From the NCBI GenBank assembly GCA_028279685.1, contig JANQNG010000065.1, positions 1 through 64,000 on the forward strand: DNA of 64,000 bases, given 5' to 3'. Shown piece by piece: positions 10,275 through 17,333 of the stretch. The stretch comes from Candidatus Nanoarchaeia archaeon. Lineage in GTDB: Archaea > Nanobdellota > Nanobdellia > Woesearchaeales > SKIA01. The translations under genes and the position numbers were made by a program. How positions within the stretch are numbered: the stretch's first letter is position 1; the number at the start of each line of letters is the position of its first letter. Below the pieces are notes generated by a model. It was given only the letters and a program-made list of their open reading frames with translations, did no database searches and was not told the origin of the DNA.

Positions 10275-10378
10275 AGAGCATTACTGCCTAGCGAAGTTTT
10301 CGAAATCATTATTCTATTATACGTGAAAATCGATTCGAACTTCGATTTATGCATCGTAACGAAGCGCAGTAATGCTCT
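10275..10378. repeat. ~100-bp inverted-repeat element, copy C
   Basis: Perfect 13-bp arms AGAGCATTACTGC (10275-10287) and GCAGTAATGCTCT (10366-10378), with inner CTAGCGAAG on the left and CGAAGC on the right. 104 bp, no open frame, in the 183-bp gap between the 1597-aa and 403-aa secreted genes. Interior shares CGATTCGAA with reversed copy B. Confidence 0.7.
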
Positions 10379-10390
10379 TCATTCTATTAT

Positions 10391-11602
10391 CTAACGTAAA
10401 GTATGTATCTTGAATGCATTATTCAATCCTGAAGCTCTCCACCAATTCCAACCACTCACCTCTTCATCAGGTTGACCTATCACTGCAATACCATTATGAT
10501 TGACTGCATCGTTCAAGCATAAATAATCTTTGCTGGAGAAAATATAACTGTAATCTCCAAGATCATCTCCGCAACAACCATCAGCACCACTTAATGCACC
10601 ATATAAAAAACCCTCTCCAGACCATGTTGGGAATGGTCCTCTGTTCGAAGGACAAATTCCTGGACCTTCCTCTTCAAGATACCTATTAGAAGTTATCCAG
10701 GGACTTCCATCTTCTGGAAGTTCAGGAAGATTATGACAATTAGGATCTTCCATATCAATAAGTTCATCAACATCATTATCTTCATTATCGCTGCATGCTT
10801 CTCCTGGTGATAACTCTTCTGTTGGACAGCAGCTGTTTAAATTAAAATTCTCATTAACAATATCCAGTTCACAAACAACATCTCCTTCATCACAATAAAA
10901 ACTTTCACCAACTTCCCAATTGTTATGGTCGAGGGGGTTGCTGTAATAGTTTTCTGTATCTGTTATGAATGCATTATTTTCTGATGCAAAAGGGCAACAA
11001 TGAAGCACTGCATTATCATTTTCATAATCAGAAGAAATTCCGCAAAGAACTTCATGTTCAGGACAAGATTCAGGATCATTTTCAGCTATAACTTCATGCA
11101 TTCTCTCTGAATCAATATTAAAAGGACAGCAATAAATATCAACTTCTACGGAAGATTCAACTTTCCCACAAACACCGTAGCCATCAGGACAAATGGTCTC
11201 TGTGGCCATGCCTTCTCTTTCTACTAATAAAGCTCCTGGAGGTTGAGGATATTCTTCTCCCAGTTCAAGATCACAGCAACAATAGAAATGCCAATACGTG
11301 TCTGGGTTTTCATGCATCACATCATAATTGACACCTGTACAAGTATCATGATCACACCAGCCATTACCGTAATCAGTCCATTTTGCGCCACGATTATATT
11401 CTGTATTCGAGCAAGTTTCACCAGCACCATCGTGTGTACATTGATCAACACAAGAAGCTCCTTCCTGATATTCGCTGCAAAATTCCTGGCAAGTTTGCCC
11501 TTGATCAATTACCTCATCACTTGCACTAATCCAAACAGGAGCAGCTAAAACTAAAGGTAGTGTGATCAAACAAAGAATAGCTAATAACATACTTTTTATC
11601 AT
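10391..11602 (-). CDS. Secreted Cys-rich protein, 403 aa, with shared C-terminal domain
   Basis: Signal peptide MIKSMLLAILCLITLPLVLA. The mature chain carries many Cys, including repeated CCPF and CCPT pairs spaced about 40-50 residues apart, which points to small repeated disulfide modules. A DNEDNDVDELIDMED stretch resembles acidic calcium-binding loops. The last ~65 residues (from GCCGDD to WRASGLNNAFKIHTL) form a domain shared with the neighbouring 326-aa protein. The shared, conserved C terminus may be a surface attachment or binding domain. It lies 31 bp downstream of the 326-aa gene in the same direction and is probably cotranscribed. No catalytic motif seen. Confidence 0.75.
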   Translation of the reverse strand: MIKSMLLAILCLITLPLVLAAPVWISASDEVIDQGQTCQEFCSEYQEGASCVDQCTHDGAGETCSNTEYNRGAKWTDYGNGWCDHDTCTGVNYDVMHENPDTYWHFYCCCDLELGEEYPQPPGALLVEREGMATETICPDGYGVCGKVESSVEVDIYCCPFNIDSERMHEVIAENDPESCPEHEVLCGISSDYENDNAVLHCCPFASENNAFITDTENYYSNPLDHNNWEVGESFYCDEGDVVCELDIVNENFNLNSCCPTEELSPGEACSDNEDNDVDELIDMEDPNCHNLPELPEDGSPWITSNRYLEEEGPGICPSNRGPFPTWSGEGFLYGALSGADGCCGDDLGDYSYIFSSKDYLCLNDAVNHNGIAVIGQPDEEVSGWNWWRASGLNNAFKIHTLR

Positions 11603-11633
11603 ATACTGCTTTAGAATAAGTCATTTAAAAAGC

Positions 11634-12614
11634 TTATGACGATAAAGTGTGAATCTTAAATGCATTATTTAATCCTGAAGCTCTCCAGTAATTCCAATAT
11701 CCATAATCAGTATCTCCTTCTTTGCCGATAACAGCATAACCACCATCAACATCTCCATTGCTGTCAACAGCATCACGCAGGCAAAGAAAGTTTCCTGATG
11801 ATGGAATAAATCCGAAATCATTCAATTGCCCAAGTATTCCTTCTTCAAGTTCTTCTTCTTCAGTATCATCTCCGCAACAACCATCTCCTGCATTGACTGC
11901 TGAAGGATTTGTTAAAGCAATAAGTGCGAAGTTCGCTCCAAAAGATGTTATCTCTTCACACTGATTCCTGCAATCAACATCATTATAATCTATTTGTCCA
12001 TCACCATCGTTGTCTTCACCATCACTACAACCGATTTCATGTTCTAGACCATCATCACCACATGCACAACCTGTACCACAAGAATTTCCTTCGCCGCAGA
12101 GTGCATCAGCACAATCAGTATTTCCATTATCGTTATCATCGAAGTTATTCCAACAGACTTCTCCAGTATATCGTGAAACGGTTCCATCAGGATTACAATG
12201 AAATCCAGGATCAATCTCCTCTCCATCATGTCCTCCGATAGAATCATAAGAACATTCTTCAAACCCAACAGTTCTAGGAGCAGGCCATCCTCTGCACATA
12301 GCATCGCCAAATTGACACTCGGGTTTTACAGCATTCCACCCTCTATCGAATGTGTTTTCGTATGCTTCTGTTTGATCACCATCACAATTCCAATGTGCGG
12401 TAGTATCCGGCCATATCAAACCAGGTACTAATTCATACGAACAATAACCATCATTTGCTTCCCAACCTCCAGGACATGTTGCTGCCTGAACGCAATTATC
12501 CATGTAAGGATCTCCAATTAAAGGATCATATTCATGGAGACAGCAAGCAGCAGAAACTGCTCCAACATAGAGTAATAGAATAGCAATAACCAGAATTAAC
12601 CCCTTTACATTCAT
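11634..12614 (-). CDS. Secreted Cys-rich protein, 326 aa, paralog of the downstream gene
   Basis: Signal peptide MNVKGLILVIAILLLYVGA with cleavage near AVSAA. The mature region has a Cys-rich N part and two acidic repeats (NNFDDNDNGNTDC and SDGEDNDGDGQIDYNDVDC) that look like calcium-binding loops of the thrombospondin type 3 or dockerin kind. The final ~75 residues match the C-terminal domain of the 403-aa neighbour: GDGCCGDD, a SS..FLCL.DAV..NG core, AVIG, and the identical run WRASGLNNAFKIHTL. A TATA-like TTTAAATA lies ~25 nt before the ATG, so this is probably the first gene of a two-gene unit. Function unknown; surface protein likely. Confidence 0.75.
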   Translation of the reverse strand: MNVKGLILVIAILLLYVGAVSAACCLHEYDPLIGDPYMDNCVQAATCPGGWEANDGYCSYELVPGLIWPDTTAHWNCDGDQTEAYENTFDRGWNAVKPECQFGDAMCRGWPAPRTVGFEECSYDSIGGHDGEEIDPGFHCNPDGTVSRYTGEVCWNNFDDNDNGNTDCADALCGEGNSCGTGCACGDDGLEHEIGCSDGEDNDGDGQIDYNDVDCRNQCEEITSFGANFALIALTNPSAVNAGDGCCGDDTEEEELEEGILGQLNDFGFIPSSGNFLCLRDAVDSNGDVDGGYAVIGKEGDTDYGYWNYWRASGLNNAFKIHTLSS

Positions 12615-12650
12615 ATAAGACTACAAGTTTATGTATTTAAAAAGTTATTC

Positions 12651-13241
12651 TTAAACCTTCCTTACACCCTCAGAAACATACTTCTCAGATTTCTTGAATT
12701 TATTTTCCTTCAGTCTTTTGTCAAGATTATCTCCATCAAGTTTGTCTTTAAAGATTACCTCGAAGAAATTCTTCACATCTTTGTAAGAACGTAATCCATA
12801 TTCATCTGTAGCTCCTGAGAAAAACACTACAGGGACTTTGTATTTCTTCATAATAATATAATTCTGCATCATTCTGCCGAGCAATACTTGTTTGTCTTCT
12901 GCACTAAGTACCTTATTGAAATTGAATCCAAACAAAATGTTTTTTTCTTTACAGAGCTTCGCAATCACTTGATTCACGCCAGCATTGCGATAGTGCGTAT
13001 GATCTCTTCTTGGATGATGCTCAAAGCCATGCACAATATCTATGCCTTTACGCAAATCATGCTGGGTAGGATTTTCTTTCAAGACAATCTCTTTTTGATA
13101 TATTTTTAGCCCCTTAGCATCTAATTTGGAAAGATCCTTCTTCTTAGTATAAACAAAAAGAAGACCTTTTAATCCTAATTTAACAGCCATATCAACAATC
13201 TTTTGCTCGTTATTCTTTGGAAATACAATGTCTATGAACAT
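12651..13241 (-). CDS. rnp3: RNase P protein component 3 (Rpp30/Rnp3)
   Basis: 196 residues, near the family's usual length. It has the N-terminal FIDIVFP strand, KGLLFVYTKK, DIVHGFE, then the conserved region RDHTHYRNAGVNQVIAKLC followed by FGFNFNKVL, and a late VPVVFFSGATDEYGLRSYKD. These match the TIM-barrel-like RNase P subunit Rpp30, which pairs with Pop5 to help the RNase P RNA mature tRNA 5' ends. It stands alone here, with no Pop5 gene adjacent. The ATG at 13241 is the only sensible start. The intergenic side upstream holds the palindromic operators of the divergent toxin-antitoxin operon. Confidence 0.88.
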   Translation of the reverse strand: MFIDIVFPKNNEQKIVDMAVKLGLKGLLFVYTKKKDLSKLDAKGLKIYQKEIVLKENPTQHDLRKGIDIVHGFEHHPRRDHTHYRNAGVNQVIAKLCKEKNILFGFNFNKVLSAEDKQVLLGRMMQNYIIMKKYKVPVVFFSGATDEYGLRSYKDVKNFFEVIFKDKLDGDNLDKRLKENKFKKSEKYVSEGVRKV

Positions 13242-13280
13242 AGTGAAAGAAGACCTAGATAATATATAAATTCATAGATT

Positions 13281-13325
13281 ACTTACATCGTAAGTATTTT
13301 TAATCATTTCACTTACATTGTAAGT
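13281..13325. promoter_or_regulatory. Two palindromic operators upstream of the RHH/RelE operon
   Basis: ACTTACATCGTAAGT at 13281-13295 and ACTTACATTGTAAGT at 13311-13325, with starts 30 bp apart (about three helical turns). A TATA box (TTTATATACTTA, ~13339) follows site 2 directly, so a protein bound here would block TBP/TFB. The same palindrome recurs at 61.70-61.92 kb. The likely ligand is the ribbon-helix-helix antitoxin encoded just downstream (inference). Confidence 0.75.
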
Positions 13326-13380
13326 AAAAAAAGCAAATTTTATATACTTAAAATACACACCAAATACACATGGTGGTAAC

Positions 13381-13623
13381 ATGGTTTTGGCAAGAGTAAA
13401 GCTCAACGATTACACAAATAAAGTCTTGAATACAATAAAGATAAAATTTGATCTCCCTGATAAGTCTGAAGCGATCAATAAGTTCGTAGATATATATGGT
13501 GATGAGATATTTGAAAAAGAAGCTAACGAAGATTACATAAAGAAGATTCTTGAGATAGAAGAAAAGCACATGAAAAAAAACGGCCATAAATCTATGTCTA
13601 TTGAGGAACTAGATAATCTTTGA
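13381..13623 (+). CDS. Antitoxin, ribbon-helix-helix type (DUF2683-like)
   Basis: 80 residues. The N terminus MVLARVKLNDYTNKVLNTIK is a beta strand followed by helices typical of ribbon-helix-helix DNA-binding antitoxins. The C-terminal half (KEANEDYIKKILEIEEKHMKKN...SIEELDNL) is an amphipathic helix that would wrap the toxin. A RelE-like toxin starts 9 nt after the stop, the standard antitoxin-first order. Two ACTTACAYYGTAAGT palindromes sit just upstream of the TATA box, consistent with autorepression. The TATA box is ~37 nt before the ATG and the leader holds GGTGG as a ribosome-binding site. Confidence 0.8.
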   Translation: MVLARVKLNDYTNKVLNTIKIKFDLPDKSEAINKFVDIYGDEIFEKEANEDYIKKILEIEEKHMKKNGHKSMSIEELDNL

Positions 13624-13632
13624 GGTGTGGAA

Positions 13633-13905
13633 ATGTTTTCTTTTTCTCTTTCTGATGAACTAAAAGCCAAAATACAAAAAATATCAAAAAAAGATAAACC
13701 ATTAGCAGAAATAATAAAGAAAAAAATAAAAGAAATAATAACAAGCAACCTCGATTCAATTGATCATTACAAGAATTTGAGATATGATATGAAAGCTTAC
13801 AAAAGAGTTCATATCAAAAAGAGTTTTGTGCTGACCTTCAAAGTCGATAAAGAGAAGAACTTTATACTCTTTGCTGATTTTGACCATCATGACAAAGTTT
13901 ATTAA
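13633..13905 (+). CDS. RelE-like toxin
   Basis: 91 residues from the ATG at 13633, preceded by GAGGTG; an in-frame GTG two codons earlier is less likely. The pattern FSFSLSDELKAKIQKISKKD, ...YKNLRYDMKAYKRVHI, KSFVLTFKVD and ending DFDHHDKVY matches archaeal RelE/ParE-superfamily toxins: two N-terminal helices, a four-strand sheet and a C-terminal HHDxVY. These cut mRNA on the ribosome or inhibit gyrase; the substrate here is not known. It is paired with the RHH antitoxin immediately upstream and must share its promoter. The pseudouridine synthase gene follows 21 nt downstream and may be transcribed by read-through. Confidence 0.78.
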   Translation: MFSFSLSDELKAKIQKISKKDKPLAEIIKKKIKEIITSNLDSIDHYKNLRYDMKAYKRVHIKKSFVLTFKVDKEKNFILFADFDHHDKVY

Positions 13906-13926
13906 AGATTCCGTACTTTGCTGTAT

Positions 13927-14625
13927 ATGGAAGAACGAATACAAAAGATTATAGCGAATTCAGGCCTTTGTAGCAGGAGAAAAGCCGAAAAACTCATAGA
14001 AGAAGGCAGAGTAAAGGTCAACGAAAAAACCATTACTATTGGTGATAAAGCTGATGGATTCAAAGATAAGATCTTTGTAGATAAGAAGAGATTGAAAGTA
14101 GAAAGAAAAGTATACTATTTGTTGAATAAACCAAAAGGATATATCAGTACCGCATCAGATCTCTATGACAGAAAGAAAATTACTGATTTGATAAAAACAA
14201 AAGCAAGAATCTATCCTGTTGGACGATTGGATCGTGATGTCACAGGAATTATTTTCTTAACCAATGACGGTGAATTCGCCAATAGAATAACGCATCCACG
14301 ATACGAAGTGAAAAAAACATATGTTGCATTTCTTGATAAACCACTTTCCCAGACCAACAAAGAAAGATTGGAAAAAGGAATAATCATGGATGCCATGAAT
14401 GTTAAATGTAAAATAAGAATCAACAAAGACAAAAGTGTTATGATAACACTCCATCAAGGATTGCATAAAGTAGTGAAACGCTTATTCAAAGAAGTTGGTT
14501 ATCAAGTAAAAGAACTTAAGCGAGTACGGATTGGAAATGTACGATGTAATGTTGATATAGGAAAGTACCGCCAATTAACCAACGAAGAAATAAAAGAATT
14601 TATGGTTTCTTCTCACAAATCATAA
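13927..14625 (+). CDS. Pseudouridine synthase, RsuA/RluB/E/F family
   Basis: 232 residues. An N-terminal S4 RNA-binding domain (EERIQKIIANSGLCSRRKAE) is followed by the catalytic domain with YYLLNKPKGYISTASD and the active-site motif GRLDRDVTGIIFLTNDG, in which the Asp of RLD is the catalytic residue. It also has HPRYEVKKTYVA and HQGLHKVVKRLF (family H-G-x-H-x-V-x-R-x-x). The enzyme isomerises a uridine in rRNA. This family is mainly bacterial, so transfer into the archaeal lineage is likely (inference). The ATG at 13927 matches the family start; TTG at 13918 is a weaker alternative. Confidence 0.9.
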   Translation: MEERIQKIIANSGLCSRRKAEKLIEEGRVKVNEKTITIGDKADGFKDKIFVDKKRLKVERKVYYLLNKPKGYISTASDLYDRKKITDLIKTKARIYPVGRLDRDVTGIIFLTNDGEFANRITHPRYEVKKTYVAFLDKPLSQTNKERLEKGIIMDAMNVKCKIRINKDKSVMITLHQGLHKVVKRLFKEVGYQVKELKRVRIGNVRCNVDIGKYRQLTNEEIKEFMVSSHKS

Positions 14626-14819
14626 AGCTCAAGAATATTTTCCATCGCGTTATACCAACCAATATTTCCACAGCACAATTCCACTTTTTGATCTCTCATA
14701 TATTCATACCCTACTTTAGCATAATATACCTTTCTTCCTTTATACCTAATGGTGATATCATACCCTTATACTATAGACAATAGAAATACCTTCTTGTGAA
14801 ACATCTTCAATATGAGAAT
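14613..14819 (-). pseudogene. Possible small gene broken by a +1 frameshift
   Basis: On the minus strand two overlapping frames read like one protein: HIEDVSQEGISIVYSIR, then, after losing one G from a GGG run near 14760, YDITIRYKGRKVYYAKVGYE and onward to ..NAMENILELYDL with a stop at 14613-14615. No ATG precedes the first part, which continues directly past the stop of the 222-aa gene upstream. Codon use and composition look coding, yet both frames are interrupted. It could be a decayed gene or a sequence error. The 3' end overlaps the end of the pseudouridine synthase gene. Confidence 0.35.
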
Positions 14820-14820
14820 T

Positions 14821-15486
14821 TTATGAGCGTTCTTTTTCTAAATATTCCGTCATTTTCTTATAAACTTCTAAAGCGATTGGAAGACCTAACTCCTTAACAG
14901 GATTTATCGTTCTTTTTTTATCTTTCACACCCCATATATCTTTTATTACAATCATCATAGTATTCTTCCAATAAAATTTATCTTTAACAGTAAATATGTT
15001 ATCTTTTACTGTTCTCGGAATAGTGAAGTACAAATTATAAGGGCCTTTGGTTTCAGCAGATTCCAGAGAAGACAACTTGGTTTTCCATATAGTTCCATAG
15101 TCATAATATACTCCTCGTATTCGATTACCTTTGCTATCTGTGACAGTTGTTAGATACTCAAAAAATCTAAATTCCCGAATATTTTCTAAACACACATTCT
15201 TGATAGAGAATGAATTTGCATTTATATATTCAGGAATTTTATCTTTGAGCTTTATGCTACTCCATAAACGGACTAGTTTAGGGAATGGTTTGGCTTCCAA
15301 TAAGTCATCATAAATATCCTTTATCTCTTGTAAATCATCAAATTCATAATGTTTATACTGCTTCAAAATAGATTCTAACACCCATCTAGGAACTTTAGCA
15401 TTACCAATACGATTACCATTAACTAAATAATTCCCTTCAATAGCCAACTTAAACTCAGAAACATATTTTTCAGTTAAATCTCTCAT
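14821..15486 (-). CDS. Hypothetical 221-aa protein
   Basis: A soluble protein with no signal peptide or membrane segment. I take the ATG at 15486 rather than a TTG one codon earlier; the gene is preceded by an AT-rich region with a TATA-like TTATATATTTG. It is rich in Lys, aromatic residues and beta-branched residues, with a long middle part (RIRGVYYDYGTIWKTKLSS, FTIPRTVKDNIFTVKDKFYW) of probable beta strands and a C-terminal helix. No motif recognised. The TAA stop is followed in frame by the coding-like remnant described separately, so the protein may once have been longer. Confidence 0.6.
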   Translation of the reverse strand: MRDLTEKYVSEFKLAIEGNYLVNGNRIGNAKVPRWVLESILKQYKHYEFDDLQEIKDIYDDLLEAKPFPKLVRLWSSIKLKDKIPEYINANSFSIKNVCLENIREFRFFEYLTTVTDSKGNRIRGVYYDYGTIWKTKLSSLESAETKGPYNLYFTIPRTVKDNIFTVKDKFYWKNTMMIVIKDIWGVKDKKRTINPVKELGLPIALEVYKKMTEYLEKERS

Positions 15487-15565
15487 CAAAACCGGAAATG
15501 AAGCAAATATATAAGAATTATGAAAAATCCTCTATTTAATAACATAAGACATTATTACTACACTT

Positions 15566-16069
15566 TCAAGAGGCAAGTATTAAACATTCATCCCTGATCT
15601 CTGGGATTGAGATCTTATTGCAGAATATCTTTTTGCCTGAGTTTTTGGCGACTTCTTTGTAGCAGATATCAACTAAAGAAGGTTCTGCTTTCTCGCAAAA
15701 TACTGTTTTATTTGATGCTTTTGCCAAATCAAGATAGCAATTATTTCTTTCCTCATCATCCTCTAATCCCATACACGTATCAGCATAAACGTCGCCGAAC
15801 GCAGAATATTTTACTCCTAGGAGAAATATGAGAAGTAGGCACAACACACCAAAACTAATCCATAGTGCTTTCTGATGCTTATCGAGCTCTCGCTTGACTA
15901 TTTTCGCATCTTTGATAACTTCTTCCTTAGCTGAATGAACAAGATGAATAGCCTCATCGACAATATGTTCTTCCCATCCTTTGGCAAGCAGAGCAGCCTT
16001 TAAGACCTCTTTAGAGGCTGTTTTACCTAAATGATCCTCTAAGAATTTCTTGAGTCTTGGATCAACCAT
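15566..16069 (-). CDS. Single-pass membrane protein with cytoplasmic helical head and Cys-paired tail
   Basis: 167 residues. The N-terminal ~40 residues (DPRLKKFLEDHLGKTASKEV, LLAKGWEEHIVDEAIHLVHS) look like a small three-helix domain of the UBA/CUE kind. A charged stretch leads to one transmembrane helix (ALWISFGVLCLLLIFLLGV), then an outside tail with evenly spaced Cys: CMG...RNNCYLDLA...FCEKA...ICYKEVA...FCNKI...ECL. The pattern of Cys about 7-17 residues apart suggests short helical hairpins held by disulfides. A second protein of the same architecture is at 51.5 kb. GAGGGGGTG is a strong ribosome-binding site before the ATG at 16069. Role unknown. Confidence 0.65.
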   Translation of the reverse strand: MVDPRLKKFLEDHLGKTASKEVLKAALLAKGWEEHIVDEAIHLVHSAKEEVIKDAKIVKRELDKHQKALWISFGVLCLLLIFLLGVKYSAFGDVYADTCMGLEDDEERNNCYLDLAKASNKTVFCEKAEPSLVDICYKEVAKNSGKKIFCNKISIPEIRDECLILAS

Positions 16070-16180
16070 CAAACACCCCCTCTATTGATGAATATCATAG
16101 CGGTTGTTTATATAGTTTACTGAAGAAGAAACGTATAAAAGAACACTATTTTTATGACTCTCCTTTAATTCCCAAAGCTT

Positions 16181-16507
16181 ATGCAATCATTAAACGAACG
16201 AGAAGAGCATATGCTAACGAAATTAGCAACAGGATGGAGGGAAAGCATAAATCTTAATGCATATATGAGTGCTCGCTATGATGAAGAATCTCAAGAACTT
16301 ATTGATTTTTTTCTTAAAAAAGTAACAGATGCTCTTCCAACACTTCAAGGAAATAATGAAGCCACAAGACATAATCAAAAGTGCTTTATGGTTGAAGTGA
16401 ATTTAGCTTATCAAAAATACGAAGAGTGCATGCTTAAAGGAAACGAGCTTCAAGCTAATCTTCATGCAATTCTTCCAATGAGTAGCGCTTTGTGGTATGA
16501 ATATTAA
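16181..16507 (+). CDS. Hypothetical 108-aa protein
   Basis: A small soluble helical protein (for example ESQELIDFFLKKVTDALPTL and VNLAYQKYEECMLKGNELQA). There is no known motif. A TATA-like ACGTATAAAAG lies ~45 nt upstream of the ATG. It converges on the tRNA thiolation gene and the two stops overlap by 4 nt. It is called from length, codon use and promoter position only. Confidence 0.6.
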   Translation: MQSLNEREEHMLTKLATGWRESINLNAYMSARYDEESQELIDFFLKKVTDALPTLQGNNEATRHNQKCFMVEVNLAYQKYEECMLKGNELQANLHAILPMSSALWYEY

Positions 16508-17301
16508 TTGATGTTTCGTTTTTCTAATATTTTACTTTTCACTTCCAAGCTCTTCTTCAGAATATTGATTTTTACCTGAGGATCAAGCTTATTCAATGCG
16601 TTCCTAATCTTGGGTCTGAAAGAATTATCTATGTTCGGACACTCAGTAAATGTTGTCTGAATACCTTTCAATATCGAATACGTCATCACTTCTTTCTCTG
16701 TACAAAAATATAATGGCTTCACTTTCTTAGTAAAATCTCTTGGCTCTTGACCTGATCTCGGGCCCAGACGAGGCATTAACTCCAGATTTGATCTCAGCAA
16801 ATTCATCATCACTGCTTGTGATTCATCATCAGCATTATGGCCTGTAGCGATAATATTAAATTCTTTAGAATGCTTATCCATCAATGCCCTTCGCTTAACA
16901 CCACAGATGCTACAAGGAAGCAACGGTTTACCCATTTTTTTCAACACATGTAATTCTTGATCAAGTGTTCCACCATATTCTTCTTCGAATGAAACAATCT
17001 TCAACGGAATATTATATTTCTTGCAAAACGCTTTTGTATCAATTATTGTTTTATCACGATAACCAGCAATACCTTCATTGATGCATAATCCTGAAACAGC
17101 ATATTTCTTTGACAATAAATATAGCGTAGTGAGACTATCTTTTCCTCCAGAAACAGCAACAACAACCTTGTTGTCTTTGTCAATTAAATTATATTCATCA
17201 ATAGTATCGTATACTTTTTTTTCAAAGTAAGTCATAAAGTGATCCTTACACAGAGTAGGATCTTTGAATACTGCTTTTTTACCACACTTTACACATTTCA
17301 T
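16504..17301 (-). CDS. ncs6: tRNA 2-thiouridine synthase, TtuA/Ncs6 family
   Basis: 265 residues. N-terminal zinc motif MKCVKCGKKAVF, then the N-type ATP-pyrophosphatase loop VVAVSGGKDSLTTLYLL, the central LPCSICGVKRRALMDKHSKE with catalytic CxxC, GHNADDESQAVMMNLLR, and VKPLYFCTEKEVMTYSI. This is the TtuA/Ncs6 arrangement: the enzyme activates uridine in tRNA with ATP and inserts sulfur, probably at position 34 or 54. The C-terminal zinc motif is reduced: only one Cys is seen in TECPNIDNSFRPKIRN. A ubiquitin-like protein with a terminal GG, the usual sulfur donor for such enzymes, is encoded 2 kb away at 19.3 kb. Confidence 0.85.
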   Translation of the reverse strand: MKCVKCGKKAVFKDPTLCKDHFMTYFEKKVYDTIDEYNLIDKDNKVVVAVSGGKDSLTTLYLLSKKYAVSGLCINEGIAGYRDKTIIDTKAFCKKYNIPLKIVSFEEEYGGTLDQELHVLKKMGKPLLPCSICGVKRRALMDKHSKEFNIIATGHNADDESQAVMMNLLRSNLELMPRLGPRSGQEPRDFTKKVKPLYFCTEKEVMTYSILKGIQTTFTECPNIDNSFRPKIRNALNKLDPQVKINILKKSLEVKSKILEKRNIN

Positions 17302-17333
17302 AAAAAAAGGAAAAGAAAAGAAGTTATAAAAGT

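Noticed and set aside
5148-10378. Integron attC sites
   Set aside because: The elements are imperfect inverted repeats of suitable length, but the core GTTRRRY/RYYYAAC sites are not present and no integrase gene is in the window.
11924-12241. His-rich 105-codon plus-strand frame
   Set aside because: Composition is explained by the complementary Asp/Asn/Gly-rich coding of the 326-aa secreted gene.
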